A DNA stretch of 64,000 nt from Owenia fusiformis (GCA_903813345.2 CAIIXF020000011.1:30186166-30250165); one strand, 5' to 3'; shown: positions 49,777-64,000, counted from the first letter of the stretch. A program made the numbers and translations. The notes: generated from the sequence alone by a model not told the origin.

Positions 49777-50960
49777 TATGTCCCCACCACATAGTGTGGG
49801 GCCATATTGTCGGCCTAGGCGCGTCTGTCTGTCCGTCTGTCCGTATGTCCGTCTGTCTGTCCGTCCATCCGTACGTCCGGCAGTTTTCTCCAAAACCGCC
49901 ACAGATATCACCTTCAAATTTTCAGTGATAACTTATGAGTGCATCTAGATGTGGATGAAAAAAATTCAAGTGGATACCTACTTCCTGTCGGCCATTTTGA
50001 AGTCAAATGCTAAAATCCTTATCTGCAAACTTTAAGAAAAATGGCTTCACAGTTGCTTTAGAAACTTTAACATCTTGTTCAGCTCACTACATTCTACATT
50101 TGAATAGGTTTTGGACCTGTTAACTCAGTCATGTCAGCCATTTTGAATGTTTTAAGAAAAGTTAGCGCGCGATTATACTTTGTATCATATTGAATGGTGT
50201 TTTTCAATTTTCATACTTTAACTATTTAGTAGCTTTATAAATAATTTCAGGTGTACTTTGTTGTAAAAGCCTATGTTATTGTTAACAGTAGTAATATGTG
50301 ATAATTTTGTGAAAGGAAATCAGCAAAAACTCATAATCACTTTTTTATTGTCGGCCATTTTGGATTTTTCCATCCTAAAATCTTGTCTGTAAAGTCTTGT
50401 CTACGCATTTTCAGGTGAACCGTTTGGTAGATCAATTTCAAATTTTCAGGGATGATTCTTAGTATGAAAATCTAGATCTGATTAGTTTTTGGGCATTCTG
50501 GGTAAATGTCAAGGCAGCCATTTTGGATTTTCCGTCCTAAAACCTTGTCTGTAAAGTCTTGTCTATGCATTTCCAGGTGAACTGTTTGGTAGATCAATTT
50601 CAAATTTTCAGGGATGATTCTTAGTATGAAAATCTTGATCTGATTAGTTTTTTGGCATTCTGGATAAATGTCAAGGCAGCCATTTTGGATTTTCCATCTT
50701 AAAATCTTGCCTGTAAAGTCTTGTCTACGCATTTTTAGGTGAACTGTGTGGTAGATCAATTTCAAATTTTCAGGGATGGTTCTTAGTATGAAAATCTAGA
50801 TCTGATTAGTTTTTGAGCATTCTGGGTAAATTTTAAGGTGCCCATTTTGGATATTCCCTCCTCAAATTGTGTCGGTAAAGTCTTGTCTACTCATTTTTAG
50901 GATAACCATTTGACGGGATCACCCAAAGGTGGGGACATTTTGTACACATTTGTGTTCTTG
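49777..50960 (+). mobile_element. pearl-like element with 162-bp core repeats
   Basis: Left end tatgtccccaccacatagtg forms a ccccac/gtgggg hairpin. Next come a run of ctgtctgtccgtctgtccgt, a tctccaaaaccgccacagat region, then about 3.5 core units spaced 161-163 bp (gccattttgg at about 50354, 50517, 50679 and 50840). The right end ggtggggacattttgtacac...ttcttg parallels the ggtggtgacattttgtcatg end of the other subfamily. No coding sequence. Confidence 0.8.
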
Positions 50961-51884
50961 TATTCTCAATATTAGGTCATTTGTGATAGTCTCGCATCAA
51001 GTCTCTGGATCTCCCATGGATCACTAGGGTTCAAACCAAGACTTTTTTGGCTCATCACGTGACCCCATGGAATCATCCACTTGTTGAAATCTGGGGCTTC
51101 ATTGCTTTTTCATTTAGGTGGCATGAGAGCTAGTTTACTTACCATTGGAAAGCACAATGTAAACCATATATTTTTTCACTCTAAAATACCCACTTCAGTA
51201 CTTACTGCTGTTAGGGATCATACAATCAAAACTTATTTTGGTTTTATTCATTTTTGTTAAAAATAGTCCCTATTGACCACCTTTATTTATCACTTGACCA
51301 AATTATAATTTTGGAAAATTCTTGTTATAATAAATGGACATTATTCCAGTGCTCAACCTCTATGATTAAAGGGTAAAAGTGACCCCCAAATTAATAGGTC
51401 ACAAAGGGTGGGCAGCTCTTTATTAATACTCACCACAGGGTAAGGGTACCCTTGCATAAATTTCCACCCTAACAATCCTTATTTCATGCTTGTTCTCTAT
51501 AATATTATTGGAATAAAATTAATTTTTTTAGATTTGGACACAATTTAGAATGTTAACAAATTGTCTGTCCAGTTCAATCCTTGTTACATTCCTTCCTTTC
51601 TCATCAGATTCATCTTTCACAATGTGGGGAATGTATATCTTGTTTATTGGGTTTTAAAGGGTAGGGTTGCAGTCTATTGGAGCAGGACCCTATGGGGTTT
51701 ATGGGCCAGAACAATACCCTAAGACCACACTTCGGGGTAAGTGATGAATCTACTTCACCATCAATACATTATGATTATGATAAAGAAATTATAAAGGACA
51801 AAATTTTAATAAGTATTGAATGATAAGTGTAGAAATGCAAACCCCTTTATTGTAAAATATTTGCTTTAGTATACTGAGAATGCA
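50961..51884. other. intergenic spacer
   Basis: No gene recognised. A ggctcatcacgtgacccc word near 51050 resembles ggctcacataatgagccaat near 36410, possibly a dispersed repeat end. Confidence 0.3.
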
Positions 51885-52085
51885 TATCACCACATCGGTG
51901 TTATAGAGAGTACCACACCATTATTGCTATATCACCATACCATAGTTATACATTTCCCATCATTGTTATATATCATCACACCATTGTTACATATAACCAT
52001 GTCATTGCAACATCACTTATCACCACAACATTGTTGCAAAATAACCACACCATTATTAAATATTACCACATCACTTTTAATGAGA
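51885..52085. repeat. degenerate caccacaccattgttatat repeat
   Basis: About ten imperfect ~20-bp units with words such as atcaccacaccattgttaca. Diverged minisatellite. Confidence 0.6.
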
Positions 52086-55000
52086 AATTAAGTGCATAAC
52101 AAAAATAAGTTAAAGATTTAGTTCCATTATCTTAAACATTTCTTGAAATGAGCTCTGGTATCATAAGAAAGCACAAGGGGCAATATGAAAATACATGACT
52201 GTTCAGGCCTCTATGAATTATAATATAAAAGTAAAGAAAACCACAATTTTGGTTTATCAACATTTTTAGATATACGTAAGTGAATATAATTTTAAAATAA
52301 GGTCAAAAGTGGCATATGGTAGGAACCTACCCTGAGTACTTTCAAGGTTAAGTCTCCAGTTAGTCATGAAGATGGTTATAATGTGGTCATATTCCCTCCA
52401 TATATCACAATGGAAACATTAACATTTGCGCCAAAATTGATTTGTCCAGTAGGACCCAAGGTCAGGTGAAAACATTCCATAGTTTTATGAATGAAATAGA
52501 CCCTATTATAAAATCTCTTCCTTAATTTGAGAATTATAGCATTTCCCTCGTAAAAATGCATATAATCTGTATTTTTCATACATGTACAATGTGTATGTAA
52601 TTCTAATATGTATACTACATGTACATTCATCTATTATAAATGGGCTAGGATTGGGGAAGGGGAATATGTTGGGAATTTATTTTTGGGGAGGAACCATCCA
52701 ATTATACCTTATAACTGTCATATCTTAGACGTTACAATAAATCAGTTGTAACATCCGCATTGATGTGAGGGCTAATTTAGAGAGTTCATTTTACAATTAA
52801 TGTATTTATCGATGTAGTATCCTTTATTACTAAATCGATTATGCCTTTCTAAAATTGTCTCAGTTTTCGACTGCTGTCTATTGATTTGGCCGATTTACGC
52901 ATTGCATAATAACCTGAAAATGTATCCTTCATCGATAACCCGAAAGGTTACGTGCTCTTTGAGTCTTCTGTTAGGTTGCGGTAATTGAATGAATAGAAGG
53001 GTCTTTAGGGGACTTCACTCCAATGGCAGGTTGATTTCTCCTATTGTCCTTAACACTTACAGGGTGAGCTTTTGCAATACATGAATGGTGCGATATGTAG
53101 CGTGAGAATACTAGCTCTTTTAATAACCTTAAATGATAAAATCATTAAAATTTTGGAGGGAAATGTTCGTAGGATTGACCAAAACAAGTTATTTATAAAG
53201 AAGTTGGGCGTATTTGCATTAAAAGTGTAGGATATATGATTTTCTTCAGGTCAGTTCACTGTACAAATAAACTTTCTGATTAGAGTGTTTTCTTTCAAAA
53301 TAATTCAAAATAATCATTTGAAAAATTGTTTTTTTATGAACTTGACTTTTCAAAAGTTGATGTTTTTGTACCCAATGTGCCTTCAGTTATTTATAGGCTA
53401 CATATAGGCTACAAATAGGTTATGCCTTAGTCACCTTTGATCTACGGCAACTGTATGGCGGTCGTAGTTTCCCAAAATTGAGAGAAATATGCAGCATAAA
53501 ATACCAGTACGATATCGATTCTCTAAATATGTATTTTGTGAAGCTTCAGCTGATGTACGCCCGTCATAGCGCAAATGTGACTGAGGCTTTACATATCCCA
53601 TATATTGGCTATTTAGGCTTCTTGTTACAATGGAGAAATGACATATGGGCAATAAGAGTGTCCAAAGAGCACTTATCATGTAAGATGTCACATAACTATT
53701 ATATTCTGCACACTTCTGGGGTGATGCCTAGATTTAATAGATTGAAGATCTTAGCATGAGGAAATATCACAAATAACAGAAAAGATCTAAAGAAATAAAA
53801 GCCTATTATCATTTCACTAAATTAAACTCTGTTGTTTTATGTAACATTTGACTATTGGATATAAAGCCCTTCAGTGTGACTCTGTAGAAAAAACAGATTT
53901 TTGGGGATTATTGATTTCGATGGTTTACATTTACTTTGACTTCAGTTGAGTACTTTTAACACATACCCATGTTCATCCTATTCCCCTTGTTTTCTCTGAG
54001 ATTCCTGGTCATTGAATGATATATGACATGTAATGTTTGAAATATTTTTGGAGGGTACTCTAATATTAAATTTACTGACCCTTATCTGGCACTTTCCACT
54101 ACCCCCATTTATGTAATAAATGTATATGTTCCCTCCAAATATGCTTTCTTTCAGTGATTTCTATGGGTTTACATACACATTTAGGGCCAAGCTGCATTTT
54201 GATGAACAGGGGAACATGGATATATGACATAGCCCCCACCCCCATTGCCTTTTTGGTTGCCTAAAATATTAACCCTATAATTCTATGTACTATTTCAAAA
54301 ATGTTTGAGAGTTTGGCTGGACAGAAAATGGTTAACATAGTCCAGTATCCAAGCAAACCATATTGTCAAAAAATGTATGTAATCATTTTACTTATTTTAC
54401 ATATCAATGGATACCTAAATAAGGAATAAATCTGGCTTATGAATTATTTTTCCGAAATATTTAAGTCATTAAGAATCAAGATGCACAAAGTGCAGCATTT
54501 AAAAATCAAATATATGCTACTTGTACAGTAATATTTATTACAAAATTAAATTACTTAAGGGTGACAAACAAAATTTTCTTTCTGAGTGGAATATCCCTTT
54601 AAAAGAAAAATAAGGGGTGAAATATGTTTCATTTACCATAAAGCACCATTCTGATGTTACATAATAAACATGTAATACTTCCTTATATGGTATAACTTTG
54701 TCAATTCCATTTATAGACAATCTTGAGTTATTGTATATTTTTATTAAAATGAATATATTAACATGATTGATCAAAACCAAACAAGATATATTTTGGCCAT
54801 GCTGTGAAAAAACGAATATGATTCAAGTAATTTATTGTTTCTTTAAGTTCATTAGAATCAAATCAACTAACTAAATACATTAGAATTATCACAATTGTTC
54901 TGAAATAAGATTTGATTATTTTATTCAATGCGATTACCGACTGTGATTTGAACTTGTACTTATTGTTTAAGTAATTAAAATCTAAAGTGATTAAAGTGCG

Positions 55001-58000
55001 ACTTGTCTATATGCTAAAATGCTCAGTGTCAAGTATAAGGTGCATGTACATATTAATATTTGGGCTACCGTATAAAATCAAAGACTGTATGTAAAATTAT
55101 GACAAAGAGTATGTATATATGATGGAAATGTTATCAATTCCTCTTAAATGAAATAACAGACCATTTCTTAGGAAAAATTTGCAGATCATGCTGCATTTAT
55201 GCATAGTTTTACATTAAATAAGATGATTAGATTGGTTTATTACATGTTGACCAAGAAAAGGCAGCATGTTTTCATTTGTTCATAGTATAATTTTTTTCTC
55301 ATTACAGTAAGTGTTTCGTTAAATTGCTTTTCAGAAATCCCTTCTGCATTTCATTGCACTTCCTATAACTTAGCCCTTTTGCTATATAATTGAATGTTTT
55401 TGATTTTTATTGATTTGACCCTTAGTATTCAAGTCCTATTTAAAATACTGCAATTTTTCAATAAAAACATTTTAATGGCTATTTATTCCAATGGTACCAT
55501 GGTATTGTCCGCAACACATAAATCGTGTGCCTATTTGAGACAGTTAGCATATTTCATACAGGACACAAGTTTATTAATTAGTATACACCGATTTTCGTTG
55601 AAAGTTTCTTGGTTCGCTGGTCAAGAGTCTATGATAATTATACCAGTTACAATACAGAAATATTTACAGGTAATAATATACAGGAAGAGGAATCTTGCGT
55701 TAAATTTCCCTCTGCATGTGCTTATTTGTTGTTATTTGCAGCAAAAATCGATTAAAGTGTTTCATTTTCTTGTGTATCTCTATAATATGGAGCACTGACT
55801 ACATGTTAAATTGCTTTATTTCCGTTAGAATTCACTCTTTTTACTGTAATCTGTATTTTAAAAAGTGACCACCATGTTTTCTCTTCGCTGGGTGAGAACC
55901 GGAATGAATACAGTGGGGTTAGATTCAATTGTAGGGTTAAGTAGCCAACCGACAGAGGTCAGATAGTTTCTCACCATAAATATACATATATTTACAGAGG
56001 AATTTATTTATGAATGAAGTGATTTTGGCGCTCAGTCTCAGAGTAACCTTCATTATTCCCCGCCATGGTTTCTATAGAGTTTGCCCATCATCGTAATTTG
56101 CTCATGTACTCCCCCTTATTACAATGGGTACATTAGTGACAGGTTGCTTTTTATGATTTTGGCCTTGGTGATGTTGATTTCCATTTTCCATCTCATCATT
56201 TTTATCATTATATTGTACTATAGTACCTGTTGGATTTCAATTTTTTTACAGTCACATTTAGTTCTACAAGTATCAGAATGGCATAACATTTTCATATTTC
56301 AAGGTAATCCATTAGAAAATTGGTAGCGGGTATTGAAATTACAATGTAAAGACAAAAACCACAGCAGAATATTTGTTCAAAACAAGAATTTTAATTCCTG
56401 TTAGATTTGATCAGCCTTTGAATTGTGTATATTATACTGTACAGTTTTTTTACTAACACCCTCAGTCAGATTTTTTATGAAATCCTCATTACTGGCAACT
56501 TGACTCATACTGGAGGAGAGGGGTTACTCTCTAATCTGGAGAATGAGGTCTAAATAAGTTAGATTGTAGTGTAATAGAGAAGTTTCACACAACGTTTTTA
56601 GCCCAACGTATCTAAAATCTGCAGTGCATTCACCAGATTAATGGGTAATAGTTCAATAATACAATGAGAAGCAGTTGCAGATACTTTTTTGCTATAACCC
56701 ATTTTGCAAATCCTCTCTAATGTTAAAACATAGCATCATATTCCTCCTTAGCCAGGAGATGTGAAAAATAGTGTAACATATTTATTTCAAGGTGTGATGA
56801 ATATCAGAATGGGTTGCATATAAAAAGAACTGTATTGTGACCTATATATGGGAGAAACTGACATGATTAAGAGTCAATAAAAGATATATTTAGTGTTTAA
56901 GTCTGCAGTTGGTAAAGATTTGGGTCGTTCACTAAGAGCCTTTTTGAATTTTGATTCAAAGTATCACTGTACTTAAAGTGTTTTCCCATTGTCTTCAGCT
57001 TTTAGGAAGTCATAAAATGCAGTATCATTAAAGATCAATATGTTTGACTCTATCCCATGAATTAGGAGGCAATTATTTTGAAGGTCGATTCACGAAAACA
57101 TTTTAATATCAACCTGTTATCCATTTGGAAACCTATCATCAAACTTATAAGCACCTTGGGGTGATTGGTTAATGTTGTATGGGTTGAATAGACGAGAACC
57201 GTTCTCCAATGAGAAACTTACAAAATTCTTACACAGCATTGTTGCCCTCGGGAAAGCAACGGAAATGTGAACAAGTGAATCTCAAAAATCCTTGGTACCC
57301 ATCAGCATTGATGGTGTCCCTTCCGTGTTTTAACATATAATTAACTATAATTTATAGCGTGAAGTATAATACAATAACTGACCAGTTTATATCTTGTTGA
57401 TAGCGGGCGACATAAAAGTTTATGCATGGTGTATGTTTAACTAGAAAAATTGAGAAAGTTCTGAATGGGGTCCAGCTACGATTAAATACTAATTGAATCA
57501 CCACAGGTCAAAGTTTCTCATTAGAAGTGAGATTTTAATTGGTCTTTCAGATTTTATTGGTGATTTTCAAGCAAAGTGCAGAAATTAGAATTCTCTGTAT
57601 GAAGGATAGAACTGCATGGTTTCGTTTATTGCTATCTCACTTGTCACTTAATTTCATTTACACTTGACTTTTTCACAATAATGTGATGTGATTTTGGAAA
57701 AGGAATCTATGTTCAGTGTGTGTTCAAAATGATGTGTAGATGAAGGTCTTGTCATGTTAGAGAAAAATATTCTCAAACTCATTCAAAAATTCAAATTAAT
57801 TTCAAATGGATATATGTAATCTTTTTCAGATTGATGATTTTTAAAATACTATTTGGAATGGTTAAGGATGATTTAGGATTACTTTTGTTTTCAAGCTTAA
57901 TAATTGCTTTAGTTTTTTAATACTCTCTGATTTGTATGATCAAATGTTGCCTTTTGTGTTTTATGAACTACATGTGAAAGATATATCAAGAGAAAACTCA

Positions 58001-59271
58001 TTAGTGTAAATTACACAATTATAAAAATATAACTAATTGTAAAAATCTCCATTTCAGTTATTGTCAAAGTTTGAGTGAATATTTTATTTGTTGAATTTTC
58101 CGTCTCCAAAATGCTGAGCCTGTTATGTAGAAGCAATAGACAAGCTAGACAAACATACTGTTATAATATACATTACCAGGAGGGAAATTAGGCAACTAAA
58201 GATAACCCCAATGTGTGTAATTAGTATATATTGACATTGACTCAAACAGTAATTAAACCTATAATTAAACTGGACAGAATGTATTTTCGGGTCTGTTGTT
58301 TTCTGAAGGTGATACATACCTGTACTTTAGATTACTCATCGGGATTTTCCAATTAATTCTGACATGTAGCAATTAGATGATTCGATGATGGCATAACATC
58401 CTCATTGATTTGAATCAATATTAGCATGTCCTGAATGACATGTCTCATGACATATGTCTCATTTGCTTTATTATGGGATCTTAGAGAAAGATTAACGCAA
58501 TGACATGCAAGCAAACAAAAAAACAAGCAAACAGACAAACAAATTAGCAAACAATTAAACAAGAGTTCTTTCTTTTGTTATTTTACACATCTTTATTGTT
58601 TCTACAGTCAACATATATTTGTTATCATATTTATTGAAGTTTTAATTGTGTTTGATTTAAAAATTAAAATGTAACAATTATGCTTTGTACACTGATATAT
58701 AAGATACATTTCACACATTATAACTAATGTTCTTAATACATTTTTCACACTTTTGCTCTCCAAATATTGCAATTATTAGAAGAGTGTTAATTACTAGCCT
58801 CTCAATATTAGTAACTGTTGCATATGCACATGTGATTTATGCGCAGTTATGCATGTCTATATGTCTTGGGATGAAATGAAATCATGGGAATACATGTAAT
58901 ACTAAAATGCTTTCCATGCAGTGCTGCCACCAGTGGTAGATATAGGAACTACTCAAAAGTCATGTACCCATCCTTCAATGAAAAACATCCTACTTAAAAA
59001 TATTGTTGTATTTTTCTGGATCATGGATCATCTAGCTCCTCTCACCCAACTTTGCTAAATAGTATGTTTCACATTGGATGGGGGGGTGAAGCATAGGGGC
59101 AACATGAAGGTTTGACGTAACTACAAGTTCAGGAGAGGAATCTTATTAACATACAAACATCAGAACCATTTATAAAAAATGAAAATTATAAAACAAGTAT
59201 TATTTCATTCATAAATGGATGCATTAAAGCAAGAAGAATTTTTTGATTATTCATTCAAGGATTCAATACTC
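52086..59271. other. 7.2-kb gene-free stretch
   Basis: Several short frames (for example 53431-53691 minus, 55394-55798 plus) but none resembles a protein family and none has splice or start context I can support. Confidence 0.35.
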
Positions 59272-59474
59272 CAGGCCCGTAGCCAGGGGGGGTTTGCAGG
59301 GTTCGGGCGAACCCCCCCTGGCCAAAAATTCTTTCAAAATCTTGCAGTTTTTCTACATTTTGAGCACTTTTCAAGTGATTTTAGCCATATTTGGGCCAAA
59401 ATTGTCAAATGTGAACCCCCCTGGAAATTTTTGAAAACTGAACCCCCCCTTGGCAAATCCTGGCTACGGGCCTG
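59272..59474 (-). mobile_element. CAGGCCCG-family MITE, copy 3 (inverted)
   Basis: Perfect ends caggcccgtagccagg and cctggctacgggcctg, with atactc on both flanks (59266-59271, 59475-59480). This gives the family's 6-bp target duplication most clearly. The body is the reverse of the copies at 33775 and 36556. Confidence 0.85.
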
Positions 59475-60028
59475 ATACTCTGTCCTCTAATTCTGAGTAC
59501 TGATAGGCTAACTGTGTTAAATGACATAAGAAATAAAGATTTCAACCACTAATTTGACCAGTTGACAATTTTGGTGTCAAATATAGCATTTAGCGTATCA
59601 AACCTATGTAATTATAACATTGTTGGAATTATATGAAAAATACCATTTTAATTTCACTGATTGTGTGTTTACTTAACTCAGCAGGGCAAAAGGCACTTAT
59701 CATGAGAATGTAATAATATCCATGTGAACTTTGTCTTGCCATGCCTCCCCTCCCCCTCCCACTGTGTATTGCTTAGCTTGATTTTATCACTTATTTTTAT
59801 TTCCTCTCCAATTACTTTTATATACAGTGAAACCTGTATGTACGAACACCTTATCTAATACGAACACCTCTTAATGTGAACACCTTCTCCCTGTCCCAAC
59901 TTTGTTTTCTCTACTACCCTTAGCTTCAGAGACTAGTTGCAATTACTATCCTCTCTCAATAGGACCAATGAGTACACTTTTTATTCTCTTATTCAAGAAG
60001 TGTACATGTAGGCGAAGCTCTCTTTTAA
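59475..60028. other. intergenic spacer
   Basis: Includes a tatacagtgaaacctgtatg end of the cagtraaacctgt family at about 59822 without an obvious partner. No gene. Confidence 0.3.
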
Positions 60029-60600
60029 AGGGTGACGCATATCGTTTAGCAAATCGAACGCTCGTTTCTGGTGTTGCTCACCGTTTAGTATAAAAGGCCT
60101 GATCCCGGAATAATACTCAAGGGATCACAGGTTCGAGGTCGTTGTGTCAACACCTCTAACTGTTATATAGCATAAATATATTATAGATCGTCACACATTT
60201 ATAAAAGGGTGATTTTTATTTTGACAAATCAATTCCACATTTATGGGTGAAGTTTCAGGATCTTCTATTTGTGTATAATAAGGAAAAATTGGCATCTAAA
60301 TTTCCCCATAACGTAATAGCACACAGCCTGGCATATGAAATATCCTACAAATGAAACAAAGCAAGACAAACCGGTTTCTAATACAAGAATTTATATTGGC
60401 TGTTGTACATGTATTATTTGAACGCAATCACACTTTGGATAACGTTTTCAAAATTATTATAAACTGATTACTTTATCTCAAAGACAATTTCAATAAACTG
60501 GATTTTACAGAACTCCCCTTATTTCTTAAAAATGGACTGATCCAGTTGATTAGCCTGGAGCCGCCATATTGTTTTTATACGGGATACTAATCGGAACCCT
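60029..60600. mobile_element. TTAA-flanked MITE, long copy
   Basis: Same left part as 34523 (agggtgacgcatatcgttta ... cgttgtgtcaacacctctaa) and same right end (tttttatacgggatactaat then cggaaccct), with TTAA on both sides (60025-60028, 60601-60604). It carries an extra ~350 bp in the middle. The short copy is an internal-deletion derivative or the long one has an insertion. Confidence 0.78.
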
Positions 60601-60604
60601 TTAA

Positions 60605-63600
60605 GGTAGCTGAGTCATCTTGCATGTATTGAGAATTGTCCTTGAAAATTCATCCCACTCAGTCTACCTAAGGAGTTTCACAAATCATAACTCACTATAT
60701 TTCAAAATTTATATAAAATATGCAGGTTTGTTTGACCTCCTAGTATTTCTAAGTGTATGTTATGTTTTTGACGACAATCTTAGGACAGGGAGCAGATGGG
60801 CTTTCATACAACGAATAATTAACATTTGAAGTGCTGGAAAAAAGCAAATGTTATTTGAAGTTTGCCTTTGTTTGTAACCACCTGTAGAAAAAATGTTATC
60901 TTTTACTGATTTATTCCTTTTTGCTTGTGTTTTATTTTAGGATCACCTTGCAGATTGGTGATGGAGAAAGATGGGAGGGGGTATTCTCACATTATGGTCA
61001 TTTTAAACTTCTCTATAAAATCGCATGATAAACAGGTTATGCATTGATGAATTATCCAATTGCATTCACAATGTTTATAAGTCTTACATCCCTTTTCTGT
61101 TTCACCATTTAATTTTGTGTGAGGGATATATGATGTTCTTTGATTTTTAATTTCTAATTTAAAGAATCTTCATAGTAATTTATGCTAATTTATGCAAATG
61201 TGATGTGATTATGATAGCATTCAGGAGATATTGAGTTAATGAGTCTTTTACCACTTAAAAAACTACTGGTTTAATAAAAGACTATAATAGTGTTTGATAA
61301 AAGACTATAAATTTGTTCAAGATTTAATCAAAAATAATCATTTCTACTTGACCTTTGATTTTATTTCTTTTTCTTTCTTTTCTTATAATAATCTGGTGTT
61401 TTCACAGAATTAACATATTTGATGAAAATTCATCTGCATCATTAAAAACTCATATTGACAAAAATTGTAAATAAATTCTGAAGTTTGATGGCTTTCTTCT
61501 TAATCACATTCGTAGTCTTGCATCAAGACTCTGGGGAAGGGAGGAACAGGGGCTTGAAGCAAGACTATACCCCTAATTATCCTTATATTAGTAAAAAGCT
61601 TCAAATTCAAATGAAGTAATAATACGAAGATGTGGAATATTGAACAAAAATAAAAAATAAAAGAAAAAAATTGGAGTGAGATAAGTTTTGAAAATTCTAG
61701 GACGTTGTGAAATACCTGACAAGAGTTCTGTAAATGAATCAATTCTACTAACGAACTTTTAATTACATATCTTCATTCCCCTAATTGGGAGTGTCTCTTC
61801 AAGTTATAACATTGAGGGGCTTGATTACTGGAGCAGGGGTAATAGTGTGACACATCCCATAACCCAACATCTAACAGGGCTAGTTAGGAATGTCTATCTG
61901 CTCATCATCCAGGTAATTAGCAAAGAAAAATAATTAAAATCACCAGCAAGTGGGGATCAAGACAATTTTGAGATTCTTTGGTGTAATAATTTTGATTTTG
62001 AAAGTCCTGGAAATGTCCTGTTCTGAGTTTGTGATTTCAGTACATTGAAGATTGAATGTATAGTTTTGTTGATGATATTGTCATATCCCATAGCAATATC
62101 CCACACCCCTATATCCTTATCAAGAAGAGCAATAGCAAGGGTTTGGGGGTGGGGGGCTCTGAATGGACCAACATATCCAATGTAAAGAATGACCCCCTAC
62201 CCCCACCATTTTGAACTTAAAAATCTCTGGCAAGTTGCCAAGAATGATTATCTCTGTTTAATTGCAGGAACAGAAATAAATCCAACGCAGAAGTAACCAT
62301 TTCCTTTTTGCCATAATTTCAAGATAGGAATCAGTCATAAAATCATATCATTGCACATCATTAAAACCAAATTTAATATCCAAGCCACACTTCTTGGTTT
62401 GATAATCTACACTTTATCAACATAAATTTTCATACAATATGATGGCTTGTCATAGCTCAACACATCTCCTGTAAAACCTCATCTCTTTTTTTATAAAAGA
62501 TAAGTTATAATATCTTTATAAATGTATTTCAAGTTAATGTTGTAATGAAGTATTTTTAAGTATGAGAATGGCAAATCAGAATATATTAACAATTGAAATG
62601 TCAAAGATGTTTTTAGGTTCTGAAAATTATTTGGCAATATTGTACACATGTGATATCTATCAGGATAAATTTTATTGCTCATCTCGAAAGTGATTAGATG
62701 TGATTTGAGATTTCACTTTTGAAGTGCTTTATTTATGCTCTGTTTATGCAAGATCCCTCCCTGCCCCATGTTGTTTTATATCCTGGGCCACACTTTTACA
62801 TTTCATGCCCAGATAAACTTAGATTAAGCCTAATCTTTCCAATGGTCTTGGGAGTAGAAACAGCAATGAAAGAAGGAATAACTTGTGTTATTTTATGAAG
62901 CATTGACCTTTTATAATTTGACCTTTTGACCTTGAAAATTGACCTGACCTTAACTTTGTTGTCTCATTATCTCAGCTTATCATCTTTGACTCTTGTATTA
63001 CATTTTATACTGTTTTTCAATTTTGGTCAAGTGCATTTCAATAAGTAGCTTATTAAGAATATTGTTTCTGTTTTCATGTTCTTTTTTATTTATTTTTATT
63101 GATTGCTTAAGTTTCTTAAATTCAGTTTTCATTTTCATTTTATTTCTTTGTTAGATCCTAAGAATTAGGTGGTTCAATGAATAACCAAATTCAATCAGAT
63201 TCTGAAAAAGTTTAATTATTGTTGTCATGGCATTGAGGCTATTATGATGTCACAACAAAAATAGCTTAGCCACAATTTCTGCATAATTAATCATAAAAAT
63301 AAGGTAATATGTGTTCGATGATACGTCGTGGGAAGTTTAAAACATATACTTATCTCTGTATTATCTATTACATCACTAGAAGGGAAATGTCACATGGGTC
63401 ACACAGTTGTATTTTTATTGAATCTTAAGTGCTATATATTTATTTGACATGAAACTTCGTTATAAATTAGATTAGAAGACAAACATGATGTGACTGCACT
63501 GCAATCATCTAGTGCAGCCTGATGGATGGGTGGGCCTGGGGGTGGGTGGGATAATACTTGTTTAACATGAAACTCAGTTGTGAAGGAGATTAGATGAAAT

Positions 63601-64000
63601 GATTATGTGATGTACATGCAATACAAAAAAAGTTGTCTACTTTAATGGAAGACATACATGTTGCTCTGTTTTAGTATTTAGTGTGGTTTTAAAGGTAGAC
63701 CCAAAATCCAAAAGGGCATATAATCCGATCTCAACTAATGTGTCATGCTTTGACACTTTTGTCAATAAAAGAAACATATAATCCAGTCCCATATACTGAG
63801 TGTGGAAATAAAGTCAGATAAATCCCCCCATCAATTTCTCATGCCCCCCCCCTCTAACAGTTTTGTATCCTCCCTTCACATGTGTTTAGATTCTATTTTT
63901 TCATCCCAACTTTTGAACCAGATGAGCGTTTAGACATATACATATTGAAACCAGTGGTGGATCAGTTGGATGGGCTAATAATACTCTTGTTCAAATTATT
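60605..64000. other. 3.4-kb gene-free right edge
   Basis: AT-rich, with short homopolymer runs and no convincing frame or repeat array. Confidence 0.35.

Noticed and set aside
49688-49948. 86-codon frame with VCPYVRLSVRPSVRP run
   Set aside because: Translation of the ctgtctgtccgt run in the left part of the pearl-like element.
53431-53759. Overlapping 86- and 93-codon frames on both strands
   Set aside because: No recognisable domain, start context or splice sites. Length is within chance for this AT content.

Overview
This is eukaryotic (metazoan) genomic DNA. The evidence is AT-rich sequence, a protein gene split by GT-AG introns, many short inverted-repeat transposons and several minisatellites. 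The repeat content resembles marine invertebrates, in particular elements with conserved ends around a tandem-repeat core like the bivalve 'pearl' elements. I cannot fix the species or phylum from the sequence alone.

The left third (1-23080, + strand) is the 3' half of one gene, a two-pore channel 2 orthologue (TPCN2), a Na+/Ca2+ channel of lysosomes. Eleven exons (1117-1206 to 23005-23080, 377 codons including stop) encode the end of the I-II linker and all of repeat II (S1-S6, pore and C-terminal tail). Exons for repeat I lie left of the window. The first intron shown (8.9 kb) holds two complete intronless genes for putative Golgi type II glycosyltransferases, one antisense (1379-2602) and one sense (7280-8788).

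The most unusual feature is that three introns of this gene carry tandem arrays built from the gene's own splice junctions. Array A (11293-15217) repeats the acceptor and first 81 nt of the IIS2 exon 19 times in 108-bp units. Array B (16521-19980) repeats the acceptor and first part of the S5/pore exon 26 times in ~133-bp units. Array C (20869-22076) repeats the donor after S6 about 45 times in ~26-bp units. In A and B only the last copy joins the rest of the exon. In C the first donor is the one that keeps the frame. Any other choice gives a frameshift or early stop. Array A is also split by a transposon whose empty site can be read exactly from neighbouring units, showing insertion without target duplication.

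From about 24 kb to 64 kb I find no convincing gene. This part holds MITE-like elements (three TTAA-flanked, three of a CAGGCCCG family, others), several pearl-like elements with 136/148-bp or 162-bp core repeats, a 38-bp minisatellite interrupted by a MITE, a long palindrome, and one decayed recombinase-like exon (35798-36053).
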